A DNA stretch of 64,000 nucleotides from Chitinophaga horti (GTDB lineage: Bacteria > Bacteroidota > Bacteroidia > Chitinophagales > Chitinophagaceae), in contig NZ_CP107006.1 in NCBI RefSeq assembly GCF_022867795.2, positions 4,464,001 through 4,528,000 on the forward strand, read 5' to 3'. The translations under genes and the position numbers were made by a program. Positions 52,929 through 62,246 of this stretch are shown here, one piece after another. Position 1 is the first letter of the stretch. Every line of letters starts with the position of its first letter. The notes beneath the pieces were generated by a model, which saw only the letters and a program-made list of their open reading frames with translations, did not search any database and was not told the DNA's origin.

Positions 52929-53708
52929 CTAGAGATCTGCCCGCGACATCTTCCGGTATACCAGGTAGGCAAACAGGCCGATATAGGCCACCGTTGCCAC
53001 TGCATACACCGCGGTCGGGTACAGGTCCACATTCGGGATCATTTTACCCACCATCGGTTGCGGCATCATTTCGTCCGCCGCCTGCATGGGCAACAGGGAG
53101 GCAACACTGCCAAGGTATTTTTTACCGAGCATCACCAGTATCTGCTCTGCTCCCATGGTATAAGCCAGGTACAGCACGATCGCCAGGCCCGCACGACGAA
53201 TAAATACGCCGGCCAGCAAGGCCAGGGTCAACATCAGGATCGTCTGCCCGAAATAGAACCACACGGATTCGAAGTGGTCGAACGACACGCTGCTCGTACC
53301 GTACACGCTACCCATGATCAAACCGGTAATAACGGTCACGAGCAGGCTGATAACGGACAAAGCCACTACCCAAAAGAACTTGGCCAGGATAAACTCCCTG
53401 CGCTCCCAGCCGTCGATGATGTTCTGGCGGTGCGTTTTAAACGTGAACTCATTGGTGACAAGGATCACCAGCAGGAAACCGAAGAAGATGGTGAGGTTGG
53501 TGTTAACGTTCACAATCATCTGCCATACGGTGGAAAAGTCGTACAACGATACGTTGATAATACCTTTCGACTGGTCCTTTACGTTGCGGTTTACTTCGGC
53601 AACGATGGTATTGATGGCGGGAATAAAAACGATGGCCACGCCGAAGAGCACCCAAAAGGTACGGTAACTCTTTACTTTCAGCCATTCTGTGCGTATGATA
53701 TGTAACAT
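52929..53708 (-). CDS. ABC-2-type transporter permease
   Basis: A 259-residue inner-membrane permease with about six hydrophobic segments (for example VLFGVAIVFIPAINTIV, VNTNLTIFFGFLLVILVT and the C-terminal AVYAVATVAYIGLFAYLVY). The TFKTHRQNIIDGWERREFILAKFF segment is typical of ABC-2 permeases of the GldF/lantibiotic-immunity sort. It is 5 bp downstream of its ATPase. Substrate unknown. Confidence 0.85.
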   Translation of the reverse strand: MLHIIRTEWLKVKSYRTFWVLFGVAIVFIPAINTIVAEVNRNVKDQSKGIINVSLYDFSTVWQMIVNVNTNLTIFFGFLLVILVTNEFTFKTHRQNIIDGWERREFILAKFFWVVALSVISLLVTVITGLIMGSVYGTSSVSFDHFESVWFYFGQTILMLTLALLAGVFIRRAGLAIVLYLAYTMGAEQILVMLGKKYLGSVASLLPMQAADEMMPQPMVGKMIPNVDLYPTAVYAVATVAYIGLFAYLVYRKMSRADL

Positions 53709-53713
53709 GACAA

Positions 53714-54604
53714 TTAAGCTTTGGTAATTTCAAAAAATGCCGCTTCCAGGCTCTTTTTGCGGATAACGAGATGATTAAGGCGGATGCCGTTGCTGAAGCA
53801 CCAGGCGTTCACGTCTTCTGCAATAGTGCCGTTCTTGAAGCTTACGTGCAACAAACCGTTGGACGAAGCGATGCTGGCCAGTTCGGGGTGGGTGGACAGC
53901 TTTTGCTGCAAACCTTCGAGGTCGGCGGCGCTCAGCTCCAGCACATAATCTTCACGGCTGATCACCAGGCTTACCGGTCCGCTCATGAGTAGTTTGCCTT
54001 TCAGCATGATGGCTACGTGGTCGCACACTTTTTCCACTTCATCGAGCAGGTGGCTGGCCATGATCACGGTTTTACCGGAGGTGGCCAGTTTGCGGATCAG
54101 GTTCCTTACTTCGGCGATGCCTACCGGGTCGAGGCCGTTGGTGGGCTCGTCCAGCACAAGTACGCCGGGGTCGCCGAGCAGCGCGGAGGCAATGGCGAGG
54201 CGTTGTTTCATACCCAGCGAAAAGGTTTTGAACTTGGAGTGCTGGCGTTCGGTAAGACCGGCAATGTCCAGCACACGGGCTATATCGTCTTCCCCGCGCC
54301 CTTTGATAGAGGCTGCAATGCGCAGGTTATCGTAGGCGGAGAGGTAATGATAAAAGTTAGGCGTTTCCAGCAGGGTACCCATCTTTTTACGGGCATCGGC
54401 ATCGGGGCTACCATCAAACAAAGTAAAGGAGCCGCTGTCGGCCTTAAGTACATCGGTAACGATACCGAGCAGGGTAGTTTTACCACTGCCGTTCGGACCG
54501 AGTATACCAAATACGCTGCCTGCCGGCACCTCGAACGACACGCCGTTCAAGGCCTGTATACGGCCGTAGCTTTTGGTAATGTTGTGAAGGGATAGAATTG
54601 ACAC
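53714..54604 (-). CDS. ABC transporter ATP-binding protein
   Basis: A 296-residue ATPase of the ABC-2 exporter kind. Walker A GPNGSGKTTLLG, signature FSLGMKQRLAIASALL, Walker B VLVLDEPTNGLDP and the switch His in MASHLL. The C-terminal 80 residues form a DrrA-like accessory domain. The start is GTG at 54602-54604, before SILSLHNITKSYG; an earlier TTG frame begins inside the preceding terminator. It is followed directly by the permease. Confidence 0.92.
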   Translation of the reverse strand: MSILSLHNITKSYGRIQALNGVSFEVPAGSVFGILGPNGSGKTTLLGIVTDVLKADSGSFTLFDGSPDADARKKMGTLLETPNFYHYLSAYDNLRIAASIKGRGEDDIARVLDIAGLTERQHSKFKTFSLGMKQRLAIASALLGDPGVLVLDEPTNGLDPVGIAEVRNLIRKLATSGKTVIMASHLLDEVEKVCDHVAIMLKGKLLMSGPVSLVISREDYVLELSAADLEGLQQKLSTHPELASIASSNGLLHVSFKNGTIAEDVNAWCFSNGIRLNHLVIRKKSLEAAFFEITKA

Positions 54605-54643
54605 GGTGTTAGGTTTTTTTTCTAAAATTAGGTTCACAAAACA

Positions 54644-54678
54644 GAAACGGGGTGATTGTTTGACCAACACCCCGTTTC
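54644..54678 (-). terminator. Terminator of the FadN-like gene
   Basis: A perfect 11-bp stem, GAAACGGGGTG (54644-54654) with CACCCCGTTTC (54668-54678), 13-nt loop, followed on the minus strand by TGTTTTG. It lies 20 bp past the stop of the FadN-like gene. Confidence 0.85.
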
Positions 54679-54698
54679 GACGTACTAAATATAATATT

Positions 54699-57098
54699 TT
54701 AATTCCGTAAAGGCTTGCCCGTTTTCAGCATGTGCTGTAACCTCTCCAGGGTTTTTCTTTCGCCACAGAGGCTTAGGAACGCCTCCCGTTCGAGGTCCAG
54801 CAGGTATTGCTCGCTTACCAGTGCAGGCTCGCTCAGGTCGCCGCCACACATGACGTACGCCAGTTTACCGGCAATCTTCGCATCGTGTTCGGAGATGTAA
54901 TTGCCTACTTTCATTCCGTTCACACCGGCCAGCATGGCGCCCAGGCCGCCGCGTCCCAATACTTTGATATCGGTACGCTCCTGCGGACGGGTATACCCAT
55001 CCGTCGCAATCTCGATCACACTTCTTTTAGCGTCGGCGATCACGCGGCTCTGGTTCATACTGATCTCGTCGGTACCATGGCGTAAAATGCCCAGGTCAAA
55101 GGCCTCCAGTGCGGAAGTGCTCACTTTCGCGGTGGCGATCGTGAGGTATCTTTCCTGCAGGATGTTGTTTTCTACCAGTCCTTCGCGGAACTCGTCCGAT
55201 GCGCGTAAGGCCATTTCTTTGGTACCGCCGCCGCCGGGAATAAGGCCTACGCCAAACTCCACCAGGCCTATATAACTTTCAGCCGCCGCCTGTACCTTAT
55301 CCGCATGCAGACTCATTTCGCAGCCACCGCCCAGAGTAAGGCCGTGAGGCGCTACCACTACCGGTACGGAGGAATAACGCAGGCGCATGGTGCTACGCTG
55401 GAAAAGGCGCACGGCCATGTCCAGCTCATCATATTCCTGTTCCGCTGCGAACATAAAGATCATGCCCACATTGGCACCGGCAGAAAATACACCGCCGTCG
55501 TTACCGATTACCAGTCCAAGGAAGTCTTTCTCTGCACGGTCTACCGCTTTGTGAATGCCCTCCAGCACTTCGCCGCCAATGGTGTTCATCTTGGTTTTCC
55601 AGTCGAGGCAGGCCACCCCGTCGCCAAGGTCGTACAAACTGCAGGCGCTGTTTTTCCAGATAACGTTGCCTGCATAGTTTTCCAGGATGATGAAATTATC
55701 GGTCCCGGGTATTGCTTCATATTGCTGCGACACCTGGCTGTAATAGTATTTCTTCCCGTTATCTACTTTATAGAATTTCGTGATGCCTTTGGCCAGCATA
55801 TCTTTCACCCACTGCGCCACGGTCAAGCCCCGGGCTTCGATGAGCTTTACGCCATTTTCCACACCCAGCAAGTCCCAGGTTTCGAAGGCGCCTATCTCCC
55901 AGCCAAAGCCGGCTTTCATGGCATCGTCTACTTTATACAGATCGTCCGCTATTTCAGGGATACGGTTACTGGTATACGAAAACAGGTACGCGTGAAAAGC
56001 CTGGTAAAATTGTCCGGCTTTATCGGTACCAGCGTTTACCGCTTTGATGCGCTGCTTCAGATCGTCGATGGGTTTGGCCGCTTCAATGCTGCCGAACTTC
56101 GCTTTCTGGCGCGGACCGTATTCCATCGTTTTCAGGTCGAGGGTGAGTATTTCTTTACCGCCATCACCTTTCGTTTTCTTATAAAAACCCTGGCCGGTTT
56201 TGTCGCCCAGCCATTTGTTATCCACTATCTTCTGCAAAAAGCCGGGAATGCTGAATATCGCTTTTGCTTCGTCCTGCGGGCAGTTCTGCGCAACGCCTAC
56301 GGCTACTTTCACCAGCGTATCGATGCCCACTACATCCGCCGTGCGGAAGGTGGCTGATTTAGGCCTGCCGATTACGGGACCGGTCAACGCATCTATCTCA
56401 TCCACATTTAAACCCATTTCTTCCATCAGGTGAAAGATGGCCATGATCGAGAACACGCCTACACGGTTGGCAATAAAGGCCGGTGTATCTTTCGCGAGTA
56501 CGGTCGTTTTACCCAGGTACAGGTCGCCGTACTCCATCAGAAAGTCGATCACTGCAGGATCTGTATGCGGCGTAGGTATAATTTCAAGCAGGCGCAGGTA
56601 GCGCGGCGGGTTGAAGAAGTGCGTACCGCAGAAGTGTTTCTTAAAGTCTTCGCTGCGGCCTGCTGTCATCAGGTGAATAGGAATGCCCGAAGTGTTGGAT
56701 GTGATGAGCGTTCCCGGTTTACGGTATTGTTCCACCTGTTCGAACACGATGCGTTTTACGTCGAGGTTTTCTACCACTACTTCTATCACCCAATCGCAAC
56801 CGGCAATATCCTTCATGTTATCGGTAAAGTTGCCCGTCTTAATATGTTTCGCTACATCTTTGTTAAACACCGGTGAGGGGTTCGACTTTAAAGCAGCCTG
56901 CAAAGCGTCATTTACAATGCGATTTTTCACTGCGGGATGATCAGTACTTAATCCTTTTGCCTTTTCCGCGTCGGTAAGTTCTTTCGGGGCAATATCCAGC
57001 AACAATACCTTAACGCCTACACCTGCAAAATGGCAGGCAATACGTGATCCCATAACACCCGATCCCAGTACAGCTACTTTATTGATTCTTCTCTGCAT
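54699..57098 (-). CDS. 3-hydroxyacyl-CoA dehydrogenase/enoyl-CoA hydratase (FadN-like)
   Basis: A 799-residue bifunctional beta-oxidation enzyme. The dehydrogenase half comes first: NAD-binding VAVLGSGVMGSRIACHFAG near residue 8, TSNTSGIPI, HFFNPPRYLRLLEIIPTP and GNxxGV-like IANRVGVFS. The enoyl-CoA hydratase half follows (about 490-720) with GNDGGVFSAGANVG and the oxyanion and catalytic region LTLGGGCEMSLHADKVQA. This order matches FadN of Firmicutes rather than FadB. The ATG at 57098 begins MQRRINKVAV; an in-frame ATG at 57167 is less likely. It stands alone between terminators. Confidence 0.92.
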   Translation of the reverse strand: MQRRINKVAVLGSGVMGSRIACHFAGVGVKVLLLDIAPKELTDAEKAKGLSTDHPAVKNRIVNDALQAALKSNPSPVFNKDVAKHIKTGNFTDNMKDIAGCDWVIEVVVENLDVKRIVFEQVEQYRKPGTLITSNTSGIPIHLMTAGRSEDFKKHFCGTHFFNPPRYLRLLEIIPTPHTDPAVIDFLMEYGDLYLGKTTVLAKDTPAFIANRVGVFSIMAIFHLMEEMGLNVDEIDALTGPVIGRPKSATFRTADVVGIDTLVKVAVGVAQNCPQDEAKAIFSIPGFLQKIVDNKWLGDKTGQGFYKKTKGDGGKEILTLDLKTMEYGPRQKAKFGSIEAAKPIDDLKQRIKAVNAGTDKAGQFYQAFHAYLFSYTSNRIPEIADDLYKVDDAMKAGFGWEIGAFETWDLLGVENGVKLIEARGLTVAQWVKDMLAKGITKFYKVDNGKKYYYSQVSQQYEAIPGTDNFIILENYAGNVIWKNSACSLYDLGDGVACLDWKTKMNTIGGEVLEGIHKAVDRAEKDFLGLVIGNDGGVFSAGANVGMIFMFAAEQEYDELDMAVRLFQRSTMRLRYSSVPVVVAPHGLTLGGGCEMSLHADKVQAAAESYIGLVEFGVGLIPGGGGTKEMALRASDEFREGLVENNILQERYLTIATAKVSTSALEAFDLGILRHGTDEISMNQSRVIADAKRSVIEIATDGYTRPQERTDIKVLGRGGLGAMLAGVNGMKVGNYISEHDAKIAGKLAYVMCGGDLSEPALVSEQYLLDLEREAFLSLCGERKTLERLQHMLKTGKPLRN

Positions 57099-57220
57099 GT
57101 TTTTCCTGCTTTTAAGCGATGAAATTGAAGTAGTGGAATAATGATTGAATTTAGCATTTTTTGCCATTCATACATCAAACCCGTTGCCGAAAGTTTCAAA
57201 ACGCGGGGGCATTAAAACAA

Positions 57221-57249
57221 AAACGGCCGCCCTGTAAGGACGACCGTTT
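57221..57249 (-). terminator. Terminator of metG
   Basis: Hairpin of 57221-57232 with 57238-57249 (ten of twelve positions paired), followed on the minus strand by TTTTTGTTTTA. It lies 20 bp past the metG stop. Confidence 0.8.
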
Positions 57250-57269
57250 ATATCTTTTCAAGTTGATGA

Positions 57270-59351
57270 TCAGCTTACATTACTGCCCGGAGCCACTGCT
57301 TCGGCAGGATTCACGAACACCAGGCGGCCATCTTTATCTTCCGCCATCAGGATCATACCCTGGCTTTCGATACCGCGCATTTTGCGGGGCGCGAGGTTGG
57401 CGACAAGGGTTACCTGTTTGCCTACCACATCTTCCGGCTGGTAGTGCATCGCAATACCCGATACCACGGTGCGCTGCTCACTGCCTAAGTCTACGGTGAG
57501 CTTCAGCAGTTTATCTGCTTTTGCTACCTTCTCTGCGGCGATGATCGTACCCGCTTTCAGTTCCAGCTTAGCGAAATCGTCGTACTGGATCTCGGCCTTC
57601 TTCTCCGCTTCCGGCTTCGCAGGTGCGGTGGCAGCAGCGGCGGCGGCGGATTGTGCCAGGCCGGCGTGCAGCTTTTCTACTTGTTGATTCACTTGTTCGT
57701 CTTCAATCTTTTTAAACAACAATTCCGGTGCGCGTAAGGAGTAACCTACGCTCAGCAGCTTCATGCTACCGGCGTTGCTCCAGTCGAGCATACGGTCTAC
57801 CACCTTCAGCATGTGACAGATCTTTTGCGCAGTGAACGGCAGGAACGGGTTGGCGAAGATCGCCAGGTTGGCCGTCAGCTGTAAACATACGTGCAGGCAG
57901 TTGTCGATCACCTTCTGGTTCTCTGCCTGCAGCTCCGGCGTTTTAGCCAGCAGCCATGGCGCTTTCTCCTGCAGGTAACGGTTGCCTTCGCGCGCTACGT
58001 TCATCATTTCTGCCAGCGCTTCGCGGAAGCGATAGTTTTCCAGCGAATCGGTGATTTTTTGTTTAGCGCTTTGTAATGCTGCAAACACTGCATCATCCCT
58101 TTCATCTTTTACATCTGCATGCATAGGCGGCACTTTACCACCACACAGCTTATGCATCAGCACCATCGTACGGTTCACAAAGTTACCAAAGATGGCTACC
58201 AGTTCGCTGTTATTCCGGTCCTGGAAGTCTTTCCAGGTAAAGTCGTTATCCTTTGTTTCCGGCGCAGTGCTGCACAATACGTAGCGCAGTATATCCTGCT
58301 GATCCGGGAAGTCTTTTACATAATCATGCACCCACACCGCCCAGTTACGCGAGGTAGATACTTTTTCGCCTTCGATGTTGAGAAACTCGTTGGCAGGCAC
58401 GTTCTCTGGCAACACGAAATTGCCGTGCGCATGCAGCATCGCGGGGAAGATGATACAGTGAAAAACGATGTTGTCCTTGCCGATAAAGTGTACCAGTTTG
58501 GTATCGTCCTGGCACCAGTACTTTTCCCATTCGGGCGTAAGTTCTTTAGTGGCGGAGATGTAACCGATCGGCGCATCGAACCATACGTACAGCACTTTGC
58601 CTTCTGCATCGGGCAGGGGCACTTTAATACCCCAGTTGCTGTCGCGCGTCATCGCGCGGCTTTGCAGGCCGCTGTCGATCCAGCTTTTACACTGGCCGTA
58701 CACGTTATTTTTCCATTCCTTATGACCTTCCAGCAACCATTCTTTTAACCATGGTTCGTAGTTGGCCAGCGGCATATACCAATGTTTGGTGGTACGTTTA
58801 ACAGGCACCGCATCACTAAGGGCAGAACGGGGATTGATCAGCTCATCCGGACTAAGGGATGTACCGCAGTTTTCGCACTGGTCGCCATAAGCACGGTCGT
58901 TGCCACATTTAGGACAGGTGCCTATGATGTAACGGTCGGCGAGGAATACATTTTTCACTTCATCATAATACTGCTCGCTCTCTTTTTCTTCGAACAGGCC
59001 TTTGTCGTACATGTTCTTAAAGAAGGCCGATGCAGTTTCGTGATGCACTTCCCTGGACGTGCGCGAAAAGATATCGAAGCTGATGCCCATGGCCGCGAAA
59101 CTATCGCGTATAATCGCGTAATATTTGTCTACTATATCCTGCGGCGTCACGCCTTCCTTCATTGCCTTAATGGTAATGGGAACGCCATGTTCGTCGGTAC
59201 CGCCAATAAATTTCACGTCTGCCCCGGTCGCCCGCAGGTAACGTACGTATATATCCGATGGCAGGTAACAGCCAGCAAGGTGCCCGATGTGAACAGGACC
59301 ATTTGCGTAAGGCAGCGCCGCAGTAACCAGATATCTGTTAAATTGTTTCAT
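57270..59351 (-). CDS. metG: Methionyl-tRNA synthetase
   Basis: A 693-residue class I synthetase charging initiator and elongator tRNA-Met. HIGH motif at residues 21-24 (VHIGH), a zinc-binding knuckle CPKCGNDRAYGDQCENCG, and the KMSKS equivalent in EKVSTSRNWAVW, a variant usual for this group. An anticodon-binding helical domain follows, and after a short Ala-rich linker a C-terminal tRNA-binding (EMAP/Arc1p-like) domain with LKAGTIIAAEKVAKADKL. An exact -7 element TACCTTTG lies on the minus strand at 59483-59490, implying a leader of about 125 nt. Confidence 0.97.
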   Translation of the reverse strand: MKQFNRYLVTAALPYANGPVHIGHLAGCYLPSDIYVRYLRATGADVKFIGGTDEHGVPITIKAMKEGVTPQDIVDKYYAIIRDSFAAMGISFDIFSRTSREVHHETASAFFKNMYDKGLFEEKESEQYYDEVKNVFLADRYIIGTCPKCGNDRAYGDQCENCGTSLSPDELINPRSALSDAVPVKRTTKHWYMPLANYEPWLKEWLLEGHKEWKNNVYGQCKSWIDSGLQSRAMTRDSNWGIKVPLPDAEGKVLYVWFDAPIGYISATKELTPEWEKYWCQDDTKLVHFIGKDNIVFHCIIFPAMLHAHGNFVLPENVPANEFLNIEGEKVSTSRNWAVWVHDYVKDFPDQQDILRYVLCSTAPETKDNDFTWKDFQDRNNSELVAIFGNFVNRTMVLMHKLCGGKVPPMHADVKDERDDAVFAALQSAKQKITDSLENYRFREALAEMMNVAREGNRYLQEKAPWLLAKTPELQAENQKVIDNCLHVCLQLTANLAIFANPFLPFTAQKICHMLKVVDRMLDWSNAGSMKLLSVGYSLRAPELLFKKIEDEQVNQQVEKLHAGLAQSAAAAAATAPAKPEAEKKAEIQYDDFAKLELKAGTIIAAEKVAKADKLLKLTVDLGSEQRTVVSGIAMHYQPEDVVGKQVTLVANLAPRKMRGIESQGMILMAEDKDGRLVFVNPAEAVAPGSNVS

Positions 59352-59504
59352 CCGTACTTTTTTGTCTTTTATTCCGGCGGAAAAGGAAGCCAGGGTGAAT
59401 TAAATTTTAATCCTTGCGGGATTCATTTTTCCGTTTTGAAATATTGCTTATACTTGTTGGCAATATTATACATTAATCAGCAAAGGTAACTAAAGCACTT
59501 AAGA

Positions 59505-60416
59505 ATGATAAAAATTCCACCATATCTGAAAAAAGGCGACCTTATCGGCATTACCTGCTCCAGCAGTAAAATGGAGCTGTACCAGGCCGAATATGCCGCC
59601 AGTGTGCTGGAATCGTGGGGCTACCGGGTACACCTGGGCATTACGGTTGGCACTAGTTTCCATAATTTCTCCGCGCCGGACGAGCTTCGCCTCGAGGAGC
59701 TGCAGGATATGATGGACGATCCCGAGATCAAAGCTATCCTTTTTGGCCGCGGTGGCTACGGCATGATCTGTATTATAGACCGGCTGGACTTTACCCGTTT
59801 CCGTAAGCACCCTAAATGGCTGATCGGCTACAGCGATGTAACCGTACTGCACTCCCACGTGCACCAGAAACTGGGCATTGCCACCATGCACTCGATGATG
59901 AGCAGCGGCATTACCATTGCTACCCGTGAAGATCAATATGTGCAAAGCCTGCGCCTGGCACTGGCCGGCAAAAGTTATAAATACAGCTTCGGTCCGCACC
60001 CGATGGACCGTACCGGTACGGCTACAGGCGAACTGGTGGGCGGTAACCTTACCTTACTGGCGGCCGTATCCGGCTCGGCCTCGCAGGTAGACACCAAAGG
60101 CAAAATACTCGTACTGGAAGATATTGGCGAATACCGGTATAGTGTTGACCGTATGATGTACAACCTGAAACGCGCCGGCTGGCTCGATAAACTGGCAGGC
60201 CTCGTCGTAGGCAGCTTTACCGAGGCCCGCGAAACGGAAACACCGTTCGGTCAGTCGGAATACGAGATCATCAATAACCTGGTGAGCGAGTACGACTACC
60301 CGGTGTGTTACGGCTTCCCCGTTGGCCACCAGGAGCAGAATTATGCCCTTAAGTTGGGGCTGAAGCATGAATTGAAGGTGAGTGGCAAGCAGTGCAGCCT
60401 GAAGCAGCTGAAATAA
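59505..60416 (+). CDS. LD-carboxypeptidase (peptidase S66)
   Basis: A 303-residue serine peptidase of the S66/LdcA family that trims the terminal D-Ala from recycled or sacculus tetrapeptides. N-terminal domain with LKKGDLIGITCSSSK, a GRGGYGMICIIDRLD loop, the nucleophile Ser in WLIGYSDVTVLHSHV, and the catalytic Glu and His in VLEDIGEYRYSVDRM and GFPVGHQEQNYALKLG. No signal peptide is evident, so it is probably cytoplasmic. It diverges from metG. Confidence 0.92.
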   Translation: MIKIPPYLKKGDLIGITCSSSKMELYQAEYAASVLESWGYRVHLGITVGTSFHNFSAPDELRLEELQDMMDDPEIKAILFGRGGYGMICIIDRLDFTRFRKHPKWLIGYSDVTVLHSHVHQKLGIATMHSMMSSGITIATREDQYVQSLRLALAGKSYKYSFGPHPMDRTGTATGELVGGNLTLLAAVSGSASQVDTKGKILVLEDIGEYRYSVDRMMYNLKRAGWLDKLAGLVVGSFTEARETETPFGQSEYEIINNLVSEYDYPVCYGFPVGHQEQNYALKLGLKHELKVSGKQCSLKQLK

Positions 60417-60432
60417 ATTCTTCGGTTATGTT

Positions 60433-60528
60433 ATGAAAAGAGTAGGGAACAGCGGCACGCTGACTGTGATGTTATCGTGCCTTGGCCCAATCGCCCTCGT
60501 GGCGTTGTGTACCGGCATAGATGTTTGA
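60433..60528 (+). pseudogene. Possible interrupted small membrane protein gene
   Basis: An ATG at 60433 opens a 31-codon frame with a hydrophobic segment (CLGPIALVALCTG), ended by TGA at 60526. The same frame continues past the stop with another hydrophobic stretch (LGLWSLGGAVIWAATHL) before a polar tail. It could be a two-helix protein broken by a stop codon, or chance. The rest of the 60417-60625 gap shows nothing else. Confidence 0.25.
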
Positions 60529-60675
60529 ACGGTTTTAGGCCTGTGGTCCCTGGGTGGCGCTGTCATATGGGCGGCAACACATTTAAAGGGAGACAGATCG
60601 CGAAATGACCAGTCCCTCTTTTCTTTTAATCCGCCAGCAGCGAATCTATCTTTTGCTGATACACTTTATATTTCG

Positions 60676-61440
60676 TTAACCCGTTATGACTCCCCCTTCT
60701 ATCGTTACAAACTCGTCTGCCGGCTTTAGCAGCGGCTTCAACTTATCTGCCGAAGCATAAGGTACCACCCGGTCGTTCGTACCGTGGAAGATGACCACCG
60801 GCTCCGCTACTTCAGGCAGGTACTGGTAGGTCGGGAACTTAAAATCCATCAGGTAATCGTAGGGATACACCGGTGCGTACTGCATGACTACGTCGGGCAG
60901 GCTGTAATAAGGTGTTTCGAGGATGAGTTTTTTGCATTCCACCTGCGAGGCCAGTTCCGCCGCCACGCCTGTACCCAGCGACTTGCCATAGATCACGATC
61001 TGCCAGGGCGCCACGCGACCGCGGGCCACCTTGTACATCTGCATCGCATCACTGTAAAACGTACTTTCTTTCAGCCGGCCGGTACTTTTGCCAAACTGGC
61101 GGTAGTCCATGATGAGCGCGTCGTAGCCGTTGCGGGTGAAGTACTGCATGTAGGGGGCATATCTTTCAATATTCTGCCCGTTGCCATGGAAGTATAAAAC
61201 GATGCCATGCGACTTTTCCGCCTTAAACAGTACGGCACTGATCTTTTCCTTTTTGTTGATGGGGATAAGCAGCTCCTCGAAGGGAACATCAAATTTATAC
61301 TGGTAATTCATCGGCAACACCGTCGGATGAAAGATCAGTTTTTCCTGTATGAAGTAGAGTACGATGCCGCCCGTAATATAAACAGCGATCGCCCATATCA
61401 ATATCTTCTTCCAGGCCAGGTTTTGTAAAAATGATTTCAT
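60676..61440 (-). CDS. Alpha/beta hydrolase, frameshifted near the 3' end
   Basis: A membrane-anchored hydrolase: one N-terminal helix (about 11-30), FHGNGQNIERY oxyanion region, nucleophile elbow VIYGKSLGTGVAAE and acid loop FHGTNDRVVPY. The frame ends VTIEGGVITG then stop. After a run of five G (60692-60696 on the minus strand) the next frame reads SHNGLTKYKVYQQKIDSLLAD then stop at 60626, which is the family ending, with the catalytic His. One G is missing, by mutation or sequencing error. The full gene would be 60626-61440. It overlaps its paralogue upstream by 4 nt. Confidence 0.8.
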   Translation of the reverse strand: MKSFLQNLAWKKILIWAIAVYITGGIVLYFIQEKLIFHPTVLPMNYQYKFDVPFEELLIPINKKEKISAVLFKAEKSHGIVLYFHGNGQNIERYAPYMQYFTRNGYDALIMDYRQFGKSTGRLKESTFYSDAMQMYKVARGRVAPWQIVIYGKSLGTGVAAELASQVECKKLILETPYYSLPDVVMQYAPVYPYDYLMDFKFPTYQYLPEVAEPVVIFHGTNDRVVPYASADKLKPLLKPADEFVTIEGGVITG

Positions 61441-62228
61441 GTTTGTAAAATATCTCTGATAAAGGCATGGTACTCCGGGAAAGTGGGCAGATTGTTATGC
61501 CCTCCGCCTTCGATCCTGATCAGCGTGATCATGTGCGGGTTAATGGCCTGCAAATGTTCGCTGTGGCGTATAGGGATCAGCCGGTCTTTGGTTCCATGTA
61601 AAATATAAGTATGGCATTTCACTTCTTTGATCCAGCGGTCGGTGCGAAGGTGGTAGCGTAACACCCAGCGCAGTGGCAGCACCGGTAAAAAACGTTTCAC
61701 TACACGGGCAAAGCTGTAATACGGCGCATCCAGGATGAGGTATCGTGGTGCATTGTCGCCGGCCACTTTGGCGGCGAAACCGCTGCCGATGCTGCGACCG
61801 TAGACTAACAGGCAGTGTTCCGGCTGCGCGGCCCGCAGTGTATCGTATACGAACTGCGCATCCTGCAGCAAATCCTGCTCGCTCCTTTTGCCGGTGCTTT
61901 TACCGAAACCCCGGTAGTCGATCATCACTACGTCATAACCGTAACGGGTAAAGTCTCTGGCAAACTTGCCCCAGCCTTTAATACTGCGCGAATTGCCGTG
62001 AAAGTAAAGGATGGTGCCGCGCGGCTCGTCTACCATAAAGTGTAACCCGTTAATCCGCACGCCCGGCGCTACCTCATAGAACAACTCTTCAAACGGCTGA
62101 TCATACTTAAACGTAAAATCGGGATGCAGTTTTTCGGGCTTGAAGATAAACGCCTCCTGTACCAGGTAAGCGATGACCAGCAGTAGTACGTAACCGGCTA
62201 TGATATAGATCACCGTAGGGTTCATCAC
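61437..62228 (-). CDS. Membrane-anchored alpha/beta hydrolase
   Basis: A 263-residue paralogue of the next gene. N-terminal membrane helix (about 6-24), then the lipase-like core: TILYFHGNSRSIKGW, YDVVMIDYRGFGKSTGK, nucleophile elbow VYGRSIGSGFAAK, the acid loop LHGTKDRLIPI and the catalytic His in IEGGGHNNLPTF. It fits the BEM46/ABHD-like group. Start ATG at 62228 or, three bases on, 62225. Its 3' end overlaps the frameshifted paralogue by 4 nt, so the two are co-transcribed. Substrate unknown. Confidence 0.85.
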   Translation of the reverse strand: MMNPTVIYIIAGYVLLLVIAYLVQEAFIFKPEKLHPDFTFKYDQPFEELFYEVAPGVRINGLHFMVDEPRGTILYFHGNSRSIKGWGKFARDFTRYGYDVVMIDYRGFGKSTGKRSEQDLLQDAQFVYDTLRAAQPEHCLLVYGRSIGSGFAAKVAGDNAPRYLILDAPYYSFARVVKRFLPVLPLRWVLRYHLRTDRWIKEVKCHTYILHGTKDRLIPIRHSEHLQAINPHMITLIRIEGGGHNNLPTFPEYHAFIRDILQT

Positions 62229-62246
62229 CCTTAAGTTACGTAAAAT

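Noticed and set aside
55305..56357. A 350-codon open frame opposite the FadN-like gene
   Set aside because: No recognisable motif, and the minus-strand gene is unambiguous.
57270..59351. Unusual KMSKS motif (KVSTS) in methionyl-tRNA synthetase
   Set aside because: To my knowledge this variant is usual in Bacteroidota MetG, so it is not a defect.
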